Positions 6,298 to 14,821 of a DNA stretch of 23,420 bases are shown one piece after another; the first letter of the stretch is position 1; every line of letters begins with the position of its first letter. Below the pieces are notes generated by a model. That model saw only the letters and a program-made list of their open reading frames with translations, was not told the DNA's origin and ran no database searches. This DNA is from Archaeoglobaceae archaeon. Its GTDB lineage: Archaea; Halobacteriota; Archaeoglobi; Archaeoglobales; Archaeoglobaceae. The stretch spans positions 1 to 23,420 of the forward strand of contig JANXDJ010000013.1 in the NCBI GenBank assembly GCA_025059545.1, given 5' to 3'. The position numbers were made by a program, and so were the translations under genes.

Positions 6298-8547
6298 TTA
6301 TTTTAAGTTTCGGAGCTTTTCAAGAATTATTTTTCTTTCCGCTCTTGCTACGACTTCCCTGATCTTATGAACCATATCCGGATTAGCTGAGACGCTGTCA
6401 ATTCCCATCTCGACGAGTTTTTCGACTACATGCGGATAGCTTCCGGCTTGCCCGCAGATCGAAGTCTTAACGCCATGCTCCTTGCAGATCTTTATAGTTC
6501 TCTCGATCAATTTCATCACTGCTGGATGCGTCTCGTCATAAAGATATGCGACGTTTTCGTTATTTCTATCTACTGCAAGAGTATATTGGGTTAGATCGTT
6601 CGTTCCAAGGCTTATGAAGTCTATCCCCTCCTTGATCAGATCTTCGATTATAAGCGCCGCCGCAGGAGTTTCAACCATTATTCCGAAATCGATCTTATCC
6701 AACGGAATTCCTTCTTCAAGGGCAACCTTCTTTGCTTTTCTGATCTCATCTGGGCTTACTATCAACGGGAGCATGATTCCAACATTAGTGTATCCCTCGT
6801 CTATTAGCCTCTTAATCGCCCTCATCTCCGCTCTAAGGTGCATTTCTTCCGCAAGATCTCTTCTTAGTCCTCTAAAGCCAAGCATTGGGTTAGCTTCGAT
6901 TGGTTCATCTTCTCCACCTACCATCGCCCTAAACTCGTCTGTGGGAGCATCTATCGTTCTGATCCACACCGGTCTCGGATAGAAAGCTCTTAGGACCTTC
7001 TTCATCTCGTTGTAGATCAGTTCGATGTATTTGTCGATCTCCCCGTCTCTGATAAACTTCATCGGGTGTTTCTCGAGTGAAAGGACCATGTGTTCAATTC
7101 TGAAAAGTCCCACTCCATCCGCATTTGTTTCTCTTGCAACTTTCTCCGCTGCGTCTGGAAGTGAAATGTTGACTTTAACTTCTGTCGCTGTGATTATGGG
7201 TGCTGAAACTGAAACAGCTTTAGCTTCTTCTTTCTTTGCAACCTCGAGCTTTCCAAGGTAAACAATTCCCTTTTCTCCATCAACAGTCACAACCATACCG
7301 TCTTTTAGAACTTCCGTAGCATTCTTCGTTCCAACAACCGCTGGAACACCAAGCTCCCTTGATACGATCGCTGCGTGACAAGTCATTCCTCCTTCATCGG
7401 TAACAATTGCGGAAGCTCTTTTCATCGCTGGAACCATGTCAGGGGTTGTCATTACCGCAACCAAAATATCCCCTTCTTTAACCTTCGAAATGTCCTTCTC
7501 GCTTCCTACTATTTTTACTTCACCAACTGCAAGTCCCGGAGAAGCTCCAAGACCTTTAAGTAAAATTTTTCCAACCTCTGCAACCCCGCATTTCTCTTCT
7601 TTTGTCTCTTTGATCGTTGTAACCGGTCTTGACTGCACTATGTATACTTCTCCACCCTCTATTGCCCATTCGACGTCTTGAGGTGTGCCATAGTGTTCTT
7701 CTATTATTTCACCTAAGTCTACGAGCTTTTTTATCTCTTCTTCAGACAAAACCCTCTCTTTTCCCTTCTCTCCAAGTTCAATCCTTTCATTTCCGTTCCT
7801 TCTGACGATCATGAACTTCTTTTCTGCAACTTTAACTTCTAAAAGCTTCTTTTTTACTCTATCGTAAACATATGTGTCTGGTGTAACAAGACCTCCTACA
7901 ATTGCTTCCCCTAAGCCAAAAACCGCTTCGATTATGCACTTCTTTTCCCCAGTTACAGGGTGAGATGTGAACATCACTCCGCTCTTTTCGCTGTTGACCA
8001 TCTTCTGAACAACGATTGCAATGCTAACATCCTCATGTCTAAATCCCTTTTGAACACGATAATAGATCGCTCTTGGAGTGAAAAGGCTTCCCCAGCACTC
8101 TTTAACCTTCTTTACAACTTCATCTTCACCCTTAACATTCAAATAAGTATCCTGTTGTCCAGCAAAACTTGCGTCAGGCAAGTCTTCTGCAGTTGCTGAA
8201 CTCCTGACCGCAACGTAAAGATCTTCTCCATTTCCTAGCTCTTTGTAAGCCCTTCTAATCTCTTTCTCAATGTCTTCTGGCATCTTTGATTTTGAAATCA
8301 TCTTTCTAATATCTTCAGAAGCTTTGTTCAGCTCTTCCGTTTTTTCAACGTCTAAGTCTTTGAGAATCCCGTAGATCTTATCTTTTAGATTTGCTCTATT
8401 TATAAAATCTCTAAAAGTCCTCGCATCAACTACAAATCCTTCTGGAACGGGAATTTCAATTCTTAGAAGCTCACCAAGATTTGCAGCCTTACCTCCAACT
8501 ACAGGAATATCGTTCTTGTCCACATCACTCAACCAAAGCAGAGGCAT
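6298..8547 (-). CDS. ppsA: Phosphoenolpyruvate synthase (pyruvate, water dikinase)
   Basis: This 749-residue enzyme makes PEP, AMP and phosphate from pyruvate, ATP and water, the first committed step of gluconeogenesis in archaea growing on acetyl-CoA-yielding substrates. The N-terminal ATP-grasp domain covers about 1-310 (VGGKAANLGEL, VRSSATAEDLPDASFAGQQ). The swivelling phosphohistidine domain carries the catalytic H391 in GGMTCHAAIVSREL. The PEP/pyruvate barrel ends with the catalytic cysteine C698 in SICGQAGS. Length is close to the usual 750-800. The start is an ATG preceded by GGTGAT with three bases spacing, and a TATA-like box lies about 35 bases upstream, so the mRNA has a short leader. 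It lies 44 bases downstream of the dehydrogenase gene on the same strand but seems to have its own promoter. Confidence 0.95.
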   Translation of the reverse strand: MPLLWLSDVDKNDIPVVGGKAANLGELLRIEIPVPEGFVVDARTFRDFINRANLKDKIYGILKDLDVEKTEELNKASEDIRKMISKSKMPEDIEKEIRRAYKELGNGEDLYVAVRSSATAEDLPDASFAGQQDTYLNVKGEDEVVKKVKECWGSLFTPRAIYYRVQKGFRHEDVSIAIVVQKMVNSEKSGVMFTSHPVTGEKKCIIEAVFGLGEAIVGGLVTPDTYVYDRVKKKLLEVKVAEKKFMIVRRNGNERIELGEKGKERVLSEEEIKKLVDLGEIIEEHYGTPQDVEWAIEGGEVYIVQSRPVTTIKETKEEKCGVAEVGKILLKGLGASPGLAVGEVKIVGSEKDISKVKEGDILVAVMTTPDMVPAMKRASAIVTDEGGMTCHAAIVSRELGVPAVVGTKNATEVLKDGMVVTVDGEKGIVYLGKLEVAKKEEAKAVSVSAPIITATEVKVNISLPDAAEKVARETNADGVGLFRIEHMVLSLEKHPMKFIRDGEIDKYIELIYNEMKKVLRAFYPRPVWIRTIDAPTDEFRAMVGGEDEPIEANPMLGFRGLRRDLAEEMHLRAEMRAIKRLIDEGYTNVGIMLPLIVSPDEIRKAKKVALEEGIPLDKIDFGIMVETPAAALIIEDLIKEGIDFISLGTNDLTQYTLAVDRNNENVAYLYDETHPAVMKLIERTIKICKEHGVKTSICGQAGSYPHVVEKLVEMGIDSVSANPDMVHKIREVVARAERKIILEKLRNLK

Positions 8548-8550
8548 GGG

Positions 8551-8586
8551 ATCACCAAAAAGAAGTCGGTTCTTTGTTTAAAAAAT
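8551..8586 (-). promoter_or_regulatory. Promoter and GGTGAT ribosome binding site of ppsA
   Basis: Read on the minus strand, TTTTTTAAAC (8577-8586) is a TATA-like box centred about 34 bases before the ATG at 8547. GGTGAT (8551-8556) follows, three bases before the start. The spacing implies a leader of roughly ten bases. The same T-run could also end transcription of the upstream dehydrogenase gene. Confidence 0.45.
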
Positions 8587-8591
8587 TATTT

Positions 8592-9740
8592 TTAGTAGTA
8601 TTGTTCAATAAGGTGTCTCAACTTCCCCTTTCTGATCGTCTCTGTTGGCTCAAAGATCTTCTTTCCAAACTTCTTAGAGAGTTCTTCCAGTCTTTTGGAG
8701 ATCTGCTGATCTGAGTAATCCTTGGCTAACTCAAAAGGTCCCTTATTTCTGCCATAGGCTAATTTGATTGCGGTGTCAATTGTCTTCGGATCTGCAACTC
8801 CCATTTCGACGAGCTTTGTCGCTTCATTTATTTCTAAGAAGACAAAGTCCCTCACATCCACTTTGTCCGTAGCCTTGCTGGGATCTATTTCTGGTCTCTT
8901 GCTCCAGTCATAAAATCCATAACCGCTTTTTTTGCCCAATTTACCTTCTCGAACCATTTTCTCGAGATAATTTGGCTCGTATTCGGAGCTAATAGTTTGG
9001 GCATAGTATTTCATCGCGTTGGACACAACGTCCAATCCAAGATAGTCCCAAAGTTCAAAAAGCCCAATGACGTTGCCAGCTTTCCTGTAAGTAGCATCAA
9101 CTTCTTCTGGTGTAGCAATTCCGTTTTCTATGATGCACAGCCTTAACACAGACGTGGGGGCAACAACTCGATTTACGATGAATCCCGGTGTTTCTTTATT
9201 TAGCACAATCGGAATCTTTTTAAGAGTCTTGAGAAAGTCGATGCAAATTTTCAGCGTCTCATCACTCGTCTTTTCCCCTCTCGTCAATTCCACAACCCCC
9301 ATGATCACAACTGGAGTGAAGAAGTGCATTCCGATGAACTTATCCTCTCTTTTAGTAGCTTTTGCAAGCCTTGTGATGCTCATAGTTGAAGTATTCGTGG
9401 CAAAAATGCACTCAGATTTTGCAATCTTATCACAATCAGCAAAAACTTGTTTTTTTAACTCAAAAACTTCTGGAATCGCTTCGATCATCAAATCTGCATC
9501 TTTTAAAGCTTCAACCAGATCGAGAGTTGGATGTATTTTTTCAACAATTTTCTCAACTTTCTCGATTTTACCCTTTTCTTGGAGTTTAGCAAGCCCTTGC
9601 TTTATTCTCTCCATTCCCTTATAAAGGAAATCTTGTTTTATGTCTCTCAGCCAAACTTCATAGCCAGCAATTGCACAATTTTCCGCAATTCCATGCCCCA
9701 TTTCTCCTGCTCCAAGAACTGCCACTTTTTTAATTTTCAT
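8592..9740 (-). CDS. 3-hydroxyacyl-CoA dehydrogenase, two C-terminal domains, no hydratase domain
   Basis: The 382-residue protein begins with a Rossmann NAD site VAVLGAGEMGHG (6-17). It has the active-site motif MHFFTP with H139 (HFFNP in most members; the Asn is Thr here), the partner Glu in VVEL (E151), and the family signature ETPGFIVNR (183-191). Two 3HCDH C-terminal repeats follow (about 188-285 and 295-375), so it is longer than the ~285-residue single-repeat form. It lacks the enoyl-CoA hydratase fusion common in archaea. It oxidises (S)-3-hydroxyacyl-CoA to 3-oxoacyl-CoA in beta-oxidation or a related CoA pathway. The start is the ATG at 9740; a TTG three codons upstream is less likely. 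The chain length of its substrate is unknown. Confidence 0.9.
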   Translation of the reverse strand: MKIKKVAVLGAGEMGHGIAENCAIAGYEVWLRDIKQDFLYKGMERIKQGLAKLQEKGKIEKVEKIVEKIHPTLDLVEALKDADLMIEAIPEVFELKKQVFADCDKIAKSECIFATNTSTMSITRLAKATKREDKFIGMHFFTPVVIMGVVELTRGEKTSDETLKICIDFLKTLKKIPIVLNKETPGFIVNRVVAPTSVLRLCIIENGIATPEEVDATYRKAGNVIGLFELWDYLGLDVVSNAMKYYAQTISSEYEPNYLEKMVREGKLGKKSGYGFYDWSKRPEIDPSKATDKVDVRDFVFLEINEATKLVEMGVADPKTIDTAIKLAYGRNKGPFELAKDYSDQQISKRLEELSKKFGKKIFEPTETIRKGKLRHLIEQYY

Positions 9741-9801
9741 AAAAATCAACAGATCGCAAATTTTTTATTTTTTGTCTTTTAATGCTCCTTAATACTGTAG
9801 C

Positions 9802-10563
9802 TCATTCTTCGAATTCTGCAATCAGCGGTAGATGGTCCGAAGGCTTTTCTGCAAGCCTTGGCTTTAGATCCACATCACAGTATTTGCATTTCTCAGCAAG
9901 GCTTTTTGTCGCAAGAATTGCATCAACTCTCCAGCCAAGTCCTTTTTCTATTGCACCTTTAACACGATAGTCGTAGAATGAGTATACTTTCTCATTCGGA
10001 TGCATTTTTCTAAGCAGATCGACAAAGCCAAGATCAAGTATTCTCTTATAAGCTCTCCTCGCATCTTCATGGAAGCAAACATGGTTTTTTAGCTTCTCAG
10101 GACTGTGAACATCTATTGGCTCAGGAGCGACGTTCATGTCCCCGCAGATCAGTATTTTATCGTTAAGATCAAATTTTCTGAGCCACTCATAGAATTTTTC
10201 GAGCCATTTAAGCTTGTAAACGTATTTTTCGCTTTCTATGCTGTATCCCTGTGGAACGTAGACGTTGATCAGCTTCAGATTTCCAAAATCTGCAAAGACA
10301 AGTCGATCCTCATCTTCACCATTTAAACCAAAGCTCACTTTAATCGGCTCTTTCAACGAAGCGATTGCAACTCCACTCTGCCCCCCTTTGCCCCTGAATA
10401 CAACGCGGTATCCAAGTCTTAGAAATTCTACCGAGGGAAATTTTCTGTCTTCAACCTTTGTTTCCTGCATACAAAAGAAATCCGGCTTCTTATCCTTTAG
10501 CCATGGAATTGCGATGTGAAGTCTTGAATTGATCGAGTTCACATTGAAAGTCGCAACCTTCAT
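9802..10563 (-). CDS. xthA: Exodeoxyribonuclease III / AP endonuclease
   Basis: The 253-residue ExoIII-family enzyme keeps all the catalytic positions I can check: N7 (FNVNS), E34 (MQET), Y102, D142 and N144 (CGDMNVAPEP), D214 (WRVDAILAT) and the D243-H244 pair (SDHLPL). It cuts DNA 5' to abasic sites and trims 3' blocking ends in base excision repair. It lies 21 bases after nth on the same strand, so glycosylase/lyase and AP endonuclease are probably co-expressed. An A/T-rich TTTAAATA stretch across the end of nth could be an internal promoter, since no Shine-Dalgarno precedes the ATG. Confidence 0.94.
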   Translation of the reverse strand: MKVATFNVNSINSRLHIAIPWLKDKKPDFFCMQETKVEDRKFPSVEFLRLGYRVVFRGKGGQSGVAIASLKEPIKVSFGLNGEDEDRLVFADFGNLKLINVYVPQGYSIESEKYVYKLKWLEKFYEWLRKFDLNDKILICGDMNVAPEPIDVHSPEKLKNHVCFHEDARRAYKRILDLGFVDLLRKMHPNEKVYSFYDYRVKGAIEKGLGWRVDAILATKSLAEKCKYCDVDLKPRLAEKPSDHLPLIAEFEE

Positions 10564-10584
10564 GTTCTTTATTCCGTATTTAAA

Positions 10585-11214
10585 TTAAAAATCTTTCCTC
10601 AAATTGTAACTCTTGCAAAAATCCCTTATAGGGCATTCCTCACATTTCGGATTTCTCGGAAGACATAAAGTCTGCCCAAAACCAACGAATGCAGAATTTA
10701 GCCTATCCCAAAGCTCTATGGGGAAGATCCTCTTTAGCTCTTCCTCCGTCTCCTCTGGCTTTCGAGTTTTCACCAATCCAAGTCTATTGGCAATTCTGTG
10801 CACATGCGTGTCCACAGCGATTGCTGGTTTACCAAGGTAAGCCAAAACAATGTTTGCAGTCTTTCTTCCTACTCCGGGAAGTTCTAATAGCTCCTCCATC
10901 GTTTCTGGGAATTTTTTTCTCCTAAGGACCTCAGCAATTTCTTTTATCCTTCTTGCCTTAACTCTATAAAATCCTACTGACTTTATAATACTCTCTATTT
11001 CTTCTACTTTCATCTCAGCAAGCTCTTCAATCGACTTGGCTTTAGAAAAAAGCCTATATACAGCTTTCGAGGTCTGTTCATCCCTTGTTCTCGCGCTTAG
11101 CACTGTAGCAATTAGAATTTGCCAAGGCTCGAGCTTTACATTGTGCAAAAAGATCGGAGCGTTTCTCCTCTTCGCTTCGCTTTCCATGAGATCTATGAGC
11201 TTAACAAGATCCAT
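10585..11214 (-). CDS. nth: Endonuclease III (DNA glycosylase/AP lyase)
   Basis: The 209-residue enzyme has the helix-hairpin-helix ELPGVGRKTANIV with catalytic lysine K118, the catalytic aspartate D135 in VDTHVHRIANRLGL, and a 4Fe-4S loop C184-x6-C191-x2-C194-x5-C200. It removes oxidised pyrimidines from DNA and cleaves the abasic site by beta-elimination. The gene precedes xthA, and the start codon diverges from purM across 45 bases. A palindromic TTTTTAAAAA is centred about 22 bases upstream and no Shine-Dalgarno is present, suggesting a leaderless mRNA. Confidence 0.95.
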   Translation of the reverse strand: MDLVKLIDLMESEAKRRNAPIFLHNVKLEPWQILIATVLSARTRDEQTSKAVYRLFSKAKSIEELAEMKVEEIESIIKSVGFYRVKARRIKEIAEVLRRKKFPETMEELLELPGVGRKTANIVLAYLGKPAIAVDTHVHRIANRLGLVKTRKPEETEEELKRIFPIELWDRLNSAFVGFGQTLCLPRNPKCEECPIRDFCKSYNLRKDF

Positions 11215-11231
11215 ACCTTTAATCGAATAAG

Positions 11232-11241
11232 TTTTTAAAAA
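11232..11241. promoter_or_regulatory. Palindromic TATA-like box shared between nth and purM
   Basis: TTTTTAAAAA is a perfect ten-base palindrome in the middle of the 45-bp divergent gap. Its centre is about 23.5 bases from the purM ATG (11260) and 22.5 bases from the nth ATG (11214). No other TATA-like element is visible in the gap, so one element may serve both directions. Confidence 0.4.
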
Positions 11242-11259
11242 GTTCTTCTACGTTTGTCT

Positions 11260-12243
11260 ATGAAGTTCGACTATGCAAAGACGGGCGTTGATATAAGTAA
11301 AACTGAAAAAGCGATAAGTGCATTGACAAGCATAGTAAAATACACGAGAAGAGGATTTGGAGAACCTATTCTTGTTTCTCATTACGCTGGAGTCATTGAT
11401 CTGGGTGAATTCGGTGTGGCGATAACAACAGATGGGGTCGGGACAAAGATCCTTGTAGGAATTGCGATGAACAGGTTCGACACTCTCGGCATCGACTGCG
11501 TTGCAGCAAATGTTAACGATCTGCTCGCAATAGGAGCGGAGCCTTTAGCTATGGTTGACTACATTGCGATGCAGAAGATCGATGAAAAGATCGTAGCAGA
11601 GATCGCAAAGGGGCTTGAAGAGGGTTGTAGAATTGCGAACATAACACTTGTCGCAGGAGAGACTGCAACGCTTACAGAAATGATCAATGGCTTCGACTTG
11701 GCTGGCACAGCGATAGGGGTGGTTAAGAAGGACAAGATCATAACTGGCAAAGCGGTTAAGCAGGGAGATGTTATAATGGCTCTTCCAAGCTCTGGAATTC
11801 ATTGCAATGGTCTAACCTTAGCAAGAAAGGTTATTGAGGCAAATAAGCTTAGCTATTTTGATAAATTCGGCAACAAGACGATCGGAGAAGAGCTATTGAC
11901 TCCCACGAAGATCTACATGGAAGTCCTTGAGATCATAAAGAATTGTGAAGTTCATGGACTTGCACACATAACTGGCGGTGCTTTTAGAAAGCTAAAAAGG
12001 CTTAGAAAAGATGTAAAATACGTCATCGACTCACCGCTAAAGCCTCAGGAGATCTTCAGGTTCATTCAGAAGCTTGGCAATGTGGATGAGCTCGAGATGT
12101 ATCGAACTTTCAACATGGGAATGGGTTTTCTCGTCATTGTGCCAGAAAACTCTGTGAGTTGTGTTGAAAAGTTTGGAGCAAAGAGAGTTGGTTATATCGA
12201 TGAAGGAGAGGGGGTCTTTGTCAAAGATCTCCGAATTGACTGA
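11260..12243 (+). CDS. purM: Phosphoribosylformylglycinamidine cyclo-ligase (AIR synthetase)
   Basis: The 327-residue enzyme catalyses the ATP-dependent closure of FGAM to AIR, step five of purine synthesis. Family features include the N-terminal [10 protein letters not shown] (5-14), TTDGVGTK (56-63), [13 protein letters not shown] (86-98), the VAGETATL segment, GIHCNG and HITGGAF. Length is normal. The start is the ATG at 11260; a TTG two codons earlier is less likely. A TATA-like box lies about 24 bases upstream with no Shine-Dalgarno. The 3' end overlaps the ogg gene by 44 bases, so a purine-synthesis gene and a repair gene share a transcript. Confidence 0.95.
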   Translation: MKFDYAKTGVDISKTEKAISALTSIVKYTRRGFGEPILVSHYAGVIDLGEFGVAITTDGVGTKILVGIAMNRFDTLGIDCVAANVNDLLAIGAEPLAMVDYIAMQKIDEKIVAEIAKGLEEGCRIANITLVAGETATLTEMINGFDLAGTAIGVVKKDKIITGKAVKQGDVIMALPSSGIHCNGLTLARKVIEANKLSYFDKFGNKTIGEELLTPTKIYMEVLEIIKNCEVHGLAHITGGAFRKLKRLRKDVKYVIDSPLKPQEIFRFIQKLGNVDELEMYRTFNMGMGFLVIVPENSVSCVEKFGAKRVGYIDEGEGVFVKDLRID

Positions 12244-12868
12244 GCCTAAGATTCCCAAGGTTTCAGAAGAGATCTTAAGAGTGGTAAGAGAAAGAATTAG
12301 GGAGTTTGAGGAGCTTGGAAAAAATGGTGTAACTATTTTCGATTTCAAACCTTTTTTGGATTTAAAAATTGAAGCAAAAATCGAAACTGAACTTGCTTTC
12401 TGCATTTCAACAGCGAATTCCTCTGCAAAAGCTGGTTTGAAATTCCAAAAGCTTTTAGAAGACAAAGATCTCTCAAAAATCGATGTTGAAAAAATAGAAG
12501 AGCTTTTGAAAACCGCTGGTGTGAGATTTAGCAGAAAGAAGGCATTATATATTGAGAATGCAATAAAAAAATTCCGAAGTGTAGAGATTCGAGAATGTGA
12601 TAATGCAAGAGATCTTCTCGTAAAAGAGATCTATGGGCTCGGGTTAAAAGAGGCGAGCCATTTTCTTAGAAATATTGGCAGAAAAGATTTTGCAATCCTC
12701 GACAGACATATCCTTAGATGGCTTGGAGTTGATTACAAGAGTTTAACGAAAAAGAGATACTTGGAAGCTGAGAAAAGGATGCGGGAAATAGCTTTAGAAA
12801 ATAAAGTAAGTGTTGCAGAGCTCGATCTTCTTGTCTGGTTTTCAAAAACAAAAATGGTTTTAAAATAG
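12200..12868 (+). CDS. ogg: Archaeal 8-oxoguanine DNA glycosylase/lyase (Ogg2 type)
   Basis: The protein matches the archaeal N-glycosylase/DNA lyase family. It has an alpha-helical body ([14 protein letters not shown], 67-79), a helix-hairpin-helix [16 protein letters not shown] with catalytic K150, the catalytic aspartate D168 in [12 protein letters not shown], and the typical ending [19 protein letters not shown]. It excises 8-oxoguanine and nicks the abasic site. With the ATG at 12200 it has 222 residues, slightly longer than the usual ~207. A TTG at 12218, preceded by GGAGAGGGGGTC, would give 216 residues and is a serious alternative start. It overlaps purM by 44 bases in another frame. 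Its stop at 12866-12868 directly abuts the stop of the convergent flavoprotein gene. Confidence 0.9.
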   Translation: MKERGSLSKISELTEPKIPKVSEEILRVVRERIREFEELGKNGVTIFDFKPFLDLKIEAKIETELAFCISTANSSAKAGLKFQKLLEDKDLSKIDVEKIEELLKTAGVRFSRKKALYIENAIKKFRSVEIRECDNARDLLVKEIYGLGLKEASHFLRNIGRKDFAILDRHILRWLGVDYKSLTKKRYLEAEKRMREIALENKVSVAELDLLVWFSKTKMVLK

Positions 12869-14761
12869 TTAGATCTTCAAAGCGAGCTCAAGTGCTTCCT
12901 GGGTTGCATCTATAGCCTTCCTTGGTTTAACGCAGTCTCCGATCTTGTATACCTCTGGGACTTTATCCTTAAGCTGGTCATAAAGTCCGTTATTTGACTT
13001 TGTTCCAACTGCAAGAACCGCAGTATCGCATTCGAGCTCTTTTCTACCTTTTGGAGTTTCAACAACAACTGCATTCTTCTTGAGCTCCACCGCTTTAGTT
13101 TCTGTAAGCATTTCAACTCCTTTCTGGCTAAGATAAAGCAATACAGTCCATCTTGTGCTAATTCCAATGTCCTGACCAATTTTCGGAAGCATCTCGATCA
13201 GAGTAACCTTGCACTTCTCAGCAAGCAATGCGGCAGTATCACAGCCAATTCCTCCTCCACCGATCACAACCACTTTCTTTCCAACCTTTGCCTTTCCACT
13301 CAGCACGTCAAAGGCAGTTACCGCGTTTTCAACTCCTGAAATTGGGGGAATCAAAGGAGATGCACCAACTGCAATAATAACGACATCTGGCTTCTCAGCA
13401 AGAACTTTTTCTGGAGTTGCAGTTGTTTTGTAGTAGATCTTCACTCCAAGCTTTGGCAAAACCTTCATGAAGTATTTTCCAAATTCTGCAAACTCGTATG
13501 CAAGAGGAGAGCTTGATGCGATGTTGAATTGCCCTCCAAGTTTGTCTGTCTTTTCGAAAAGCACAACTTCGTGCCCCTTCTTTGCAAGAAATTCCGCAGA
13601 AACACAACCTCCGGGACCTCCGCCTACGATCACAACCTTTTTCTTTCTTTCAGCCCTCAGCTCTCTCATCTCAGCTTCTCTTCCAGCAAAAGGATTAACC
13701 AAGCAAGTAACTTCCATTCCCTGCATCACATTGTCCATACAGCCCTGATTACAGGCTATACAATACTTTATCTCGTCGAATCTTCCTTCCTTACTCTTTT
13801 TCGGGAACTCTGGATCTGCGAGCAGTGCTCTGAACATTGCAACCATGTCCGCTTTACCCTCTTGCAGAATTTTCTCCGCAACAAATGGATCGTTAATTCT
13901 ATGTGCTATTATAACTGGAACGCTTACAGCCTTCTTTATTTCTTCGCTTAGATAAGCAAATCCGCCTCTTGGGACAAGCATCGTTGTAAGCGGTCTTCTT
14001 GACTCGTGCCAACCTGCCATGACGTTTATAGCACAAACTCCTGCGTCTTCGAGGATCTTCGCAATAATCTTCATTTCTTTAACAGTATTTCCACCTTCGA
14101 CGAATTCATCACCCGGAATCCTGATCATTATTGGATACTTCTTGCACTTTTCCTTGATCCTCTGAATGATCTCAACCGCAAATCTTGCTCTGTTTTCTAT
14201 GCTTCCACCATACTCGTCCTTTCTTTTATTTGTTGCTGGACTGAAAAACTGTGAAATGAGATAACCAGCAGAGCCAATCAGCTCAACAGCGTCAAATCCT
14301 GCTTTTTTCGCCCTGACAGCAGCGTCTGCAAACTCATCTTCAATCTTTAAAATTTCCTCCTTTGTCAGCTCTTTCGGGGTTCTCTTCGTGAAGATCGGAG
14401 GTGGGATTGGTGAAGGTGCGACTGGAGTTCTTTCGGGATCGAATGAGATCTCATATCTACCCGGATGCCATAGTTGAACGGCACATTTTACGTTGTAAGA
14501 ATGAAAAACTTCAGCTATTTTGGCGAGTTGGGGAATAAATTCATCGCTGTGGATTGCCAGACCTCCAAAGAAGTGCGGTTCGATCTTCGCAACTCCCACA
14601 ATGGCAAATCCTATTCCTCCTCTTGCACGTTCTCTGTAGAATTCGAGAAGTCTGTCTGTAATACCACCCTCTGGTGTGTGATAATTCAGCTCCGCAGCGG
14701 GCAGGACGATGCGATTCTTTATCTTCATTCCCTCGATTTCTATCGGCTCAAAAAGCCTCAT
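12869..14761 (-). CDS. 2,4-dienoyl-CoA reductase / NADH oxidase-like flavoprotein (OYE family, FMN/4Fe-4S/FAD)
   Basis: This 630-residue protein has three parts. An N-terminal Old Yellow Enzyme TIM barrel (about 1-325, FMN) contains the substrate-loop motif GSAGYLISQFFSP with Y167 kept. A 4Fe-4S site lies at C334, C337, C341 and C353. FAD and NAD(P)H domains carry VVIVGGGPGG (377-385) and VVVIGGGGIGCDTAALLAEK. The two His of the general OYE motif HGAHGYL are I162 and A165, which resembles bacterial 2,4-dienoyl-CoA reductase more than xenobiotic reductases. It probably reduces unsaturated acyl-CoA or a related enone with NAD(P)H. A TATA-like ATTTTATA is centred near 14786. Nearby beta-oxidation genes make a fatty-acid role plausible, though related archaeal proteins have been described as NADH oxidases. 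Confidence 0.85.
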   Translation of the reverse strand: MRLFEPIEIEGMKIKNRIVLPAAELNYHTPEGGITDRLLEFYRERARGGIGFAIVGVAKIEPHFFGGLAIHSDEFIPQLAKIAEVFHSYNVKCAVQLWHPGRYEISFDPERTPVAPSPIPPPIFTKRTPKELTKEEILKIEDEFADAAVRAKKAGFDAVELIGSAGYLISQFFSPATNKRKDEYGGSIENRARFAVEIIQRIKEKCKKYPIMIRIPGDEFVEGGNTVKEMKIIAKILEDAGVCAINVMAGWHESRRPLTTMLVPRGGFAYLSEEIKKAVSVPVIIAHRINDPFVAEKILQEGKADMVAMFRALLADPEFPKKSKEGRFDEIKYCIACNQGCMDNVMQGMEVTCLVNPFAGREAEMRELRAERKKKVVIVGGGPGGCVSAEFLAKKGHEVVLFEKTDKLGGQFNIASSSPLAYEFAEFGKYFMKVLPKLGVKIYYKTTATPEKVLAEKPDVVIIAVGASPLIPPISGVENAVTAFDVLSGKAKVGKKVVVIGGGGIGCDTAALLAEKCKVTLIEMLPKIGQDIGISTRWTVLLYLSQKGVEMLTETKAVELKKNAVVVETPKGRKELECDTAVLAVGTKSNNGLYDQLKDKVPEVYKIGDCVKPRKAIDATQEALELALKI

Positions 14762-14821
14762 AGCACCACTTTATAATTACGTATAAAATGCTTTCGATTT
14801 CACTCTAAAAAACTATAGTGC

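Noticed and set aside
9130..9624. 164-codon plus-strand open frame within the 3-hydroxyacyl-CoA dehydrogenase gene
   Set aside because: It is antisense to conserved coding sequence (NAD site and catalytic motif side) and has no recognisable domain or start signal.
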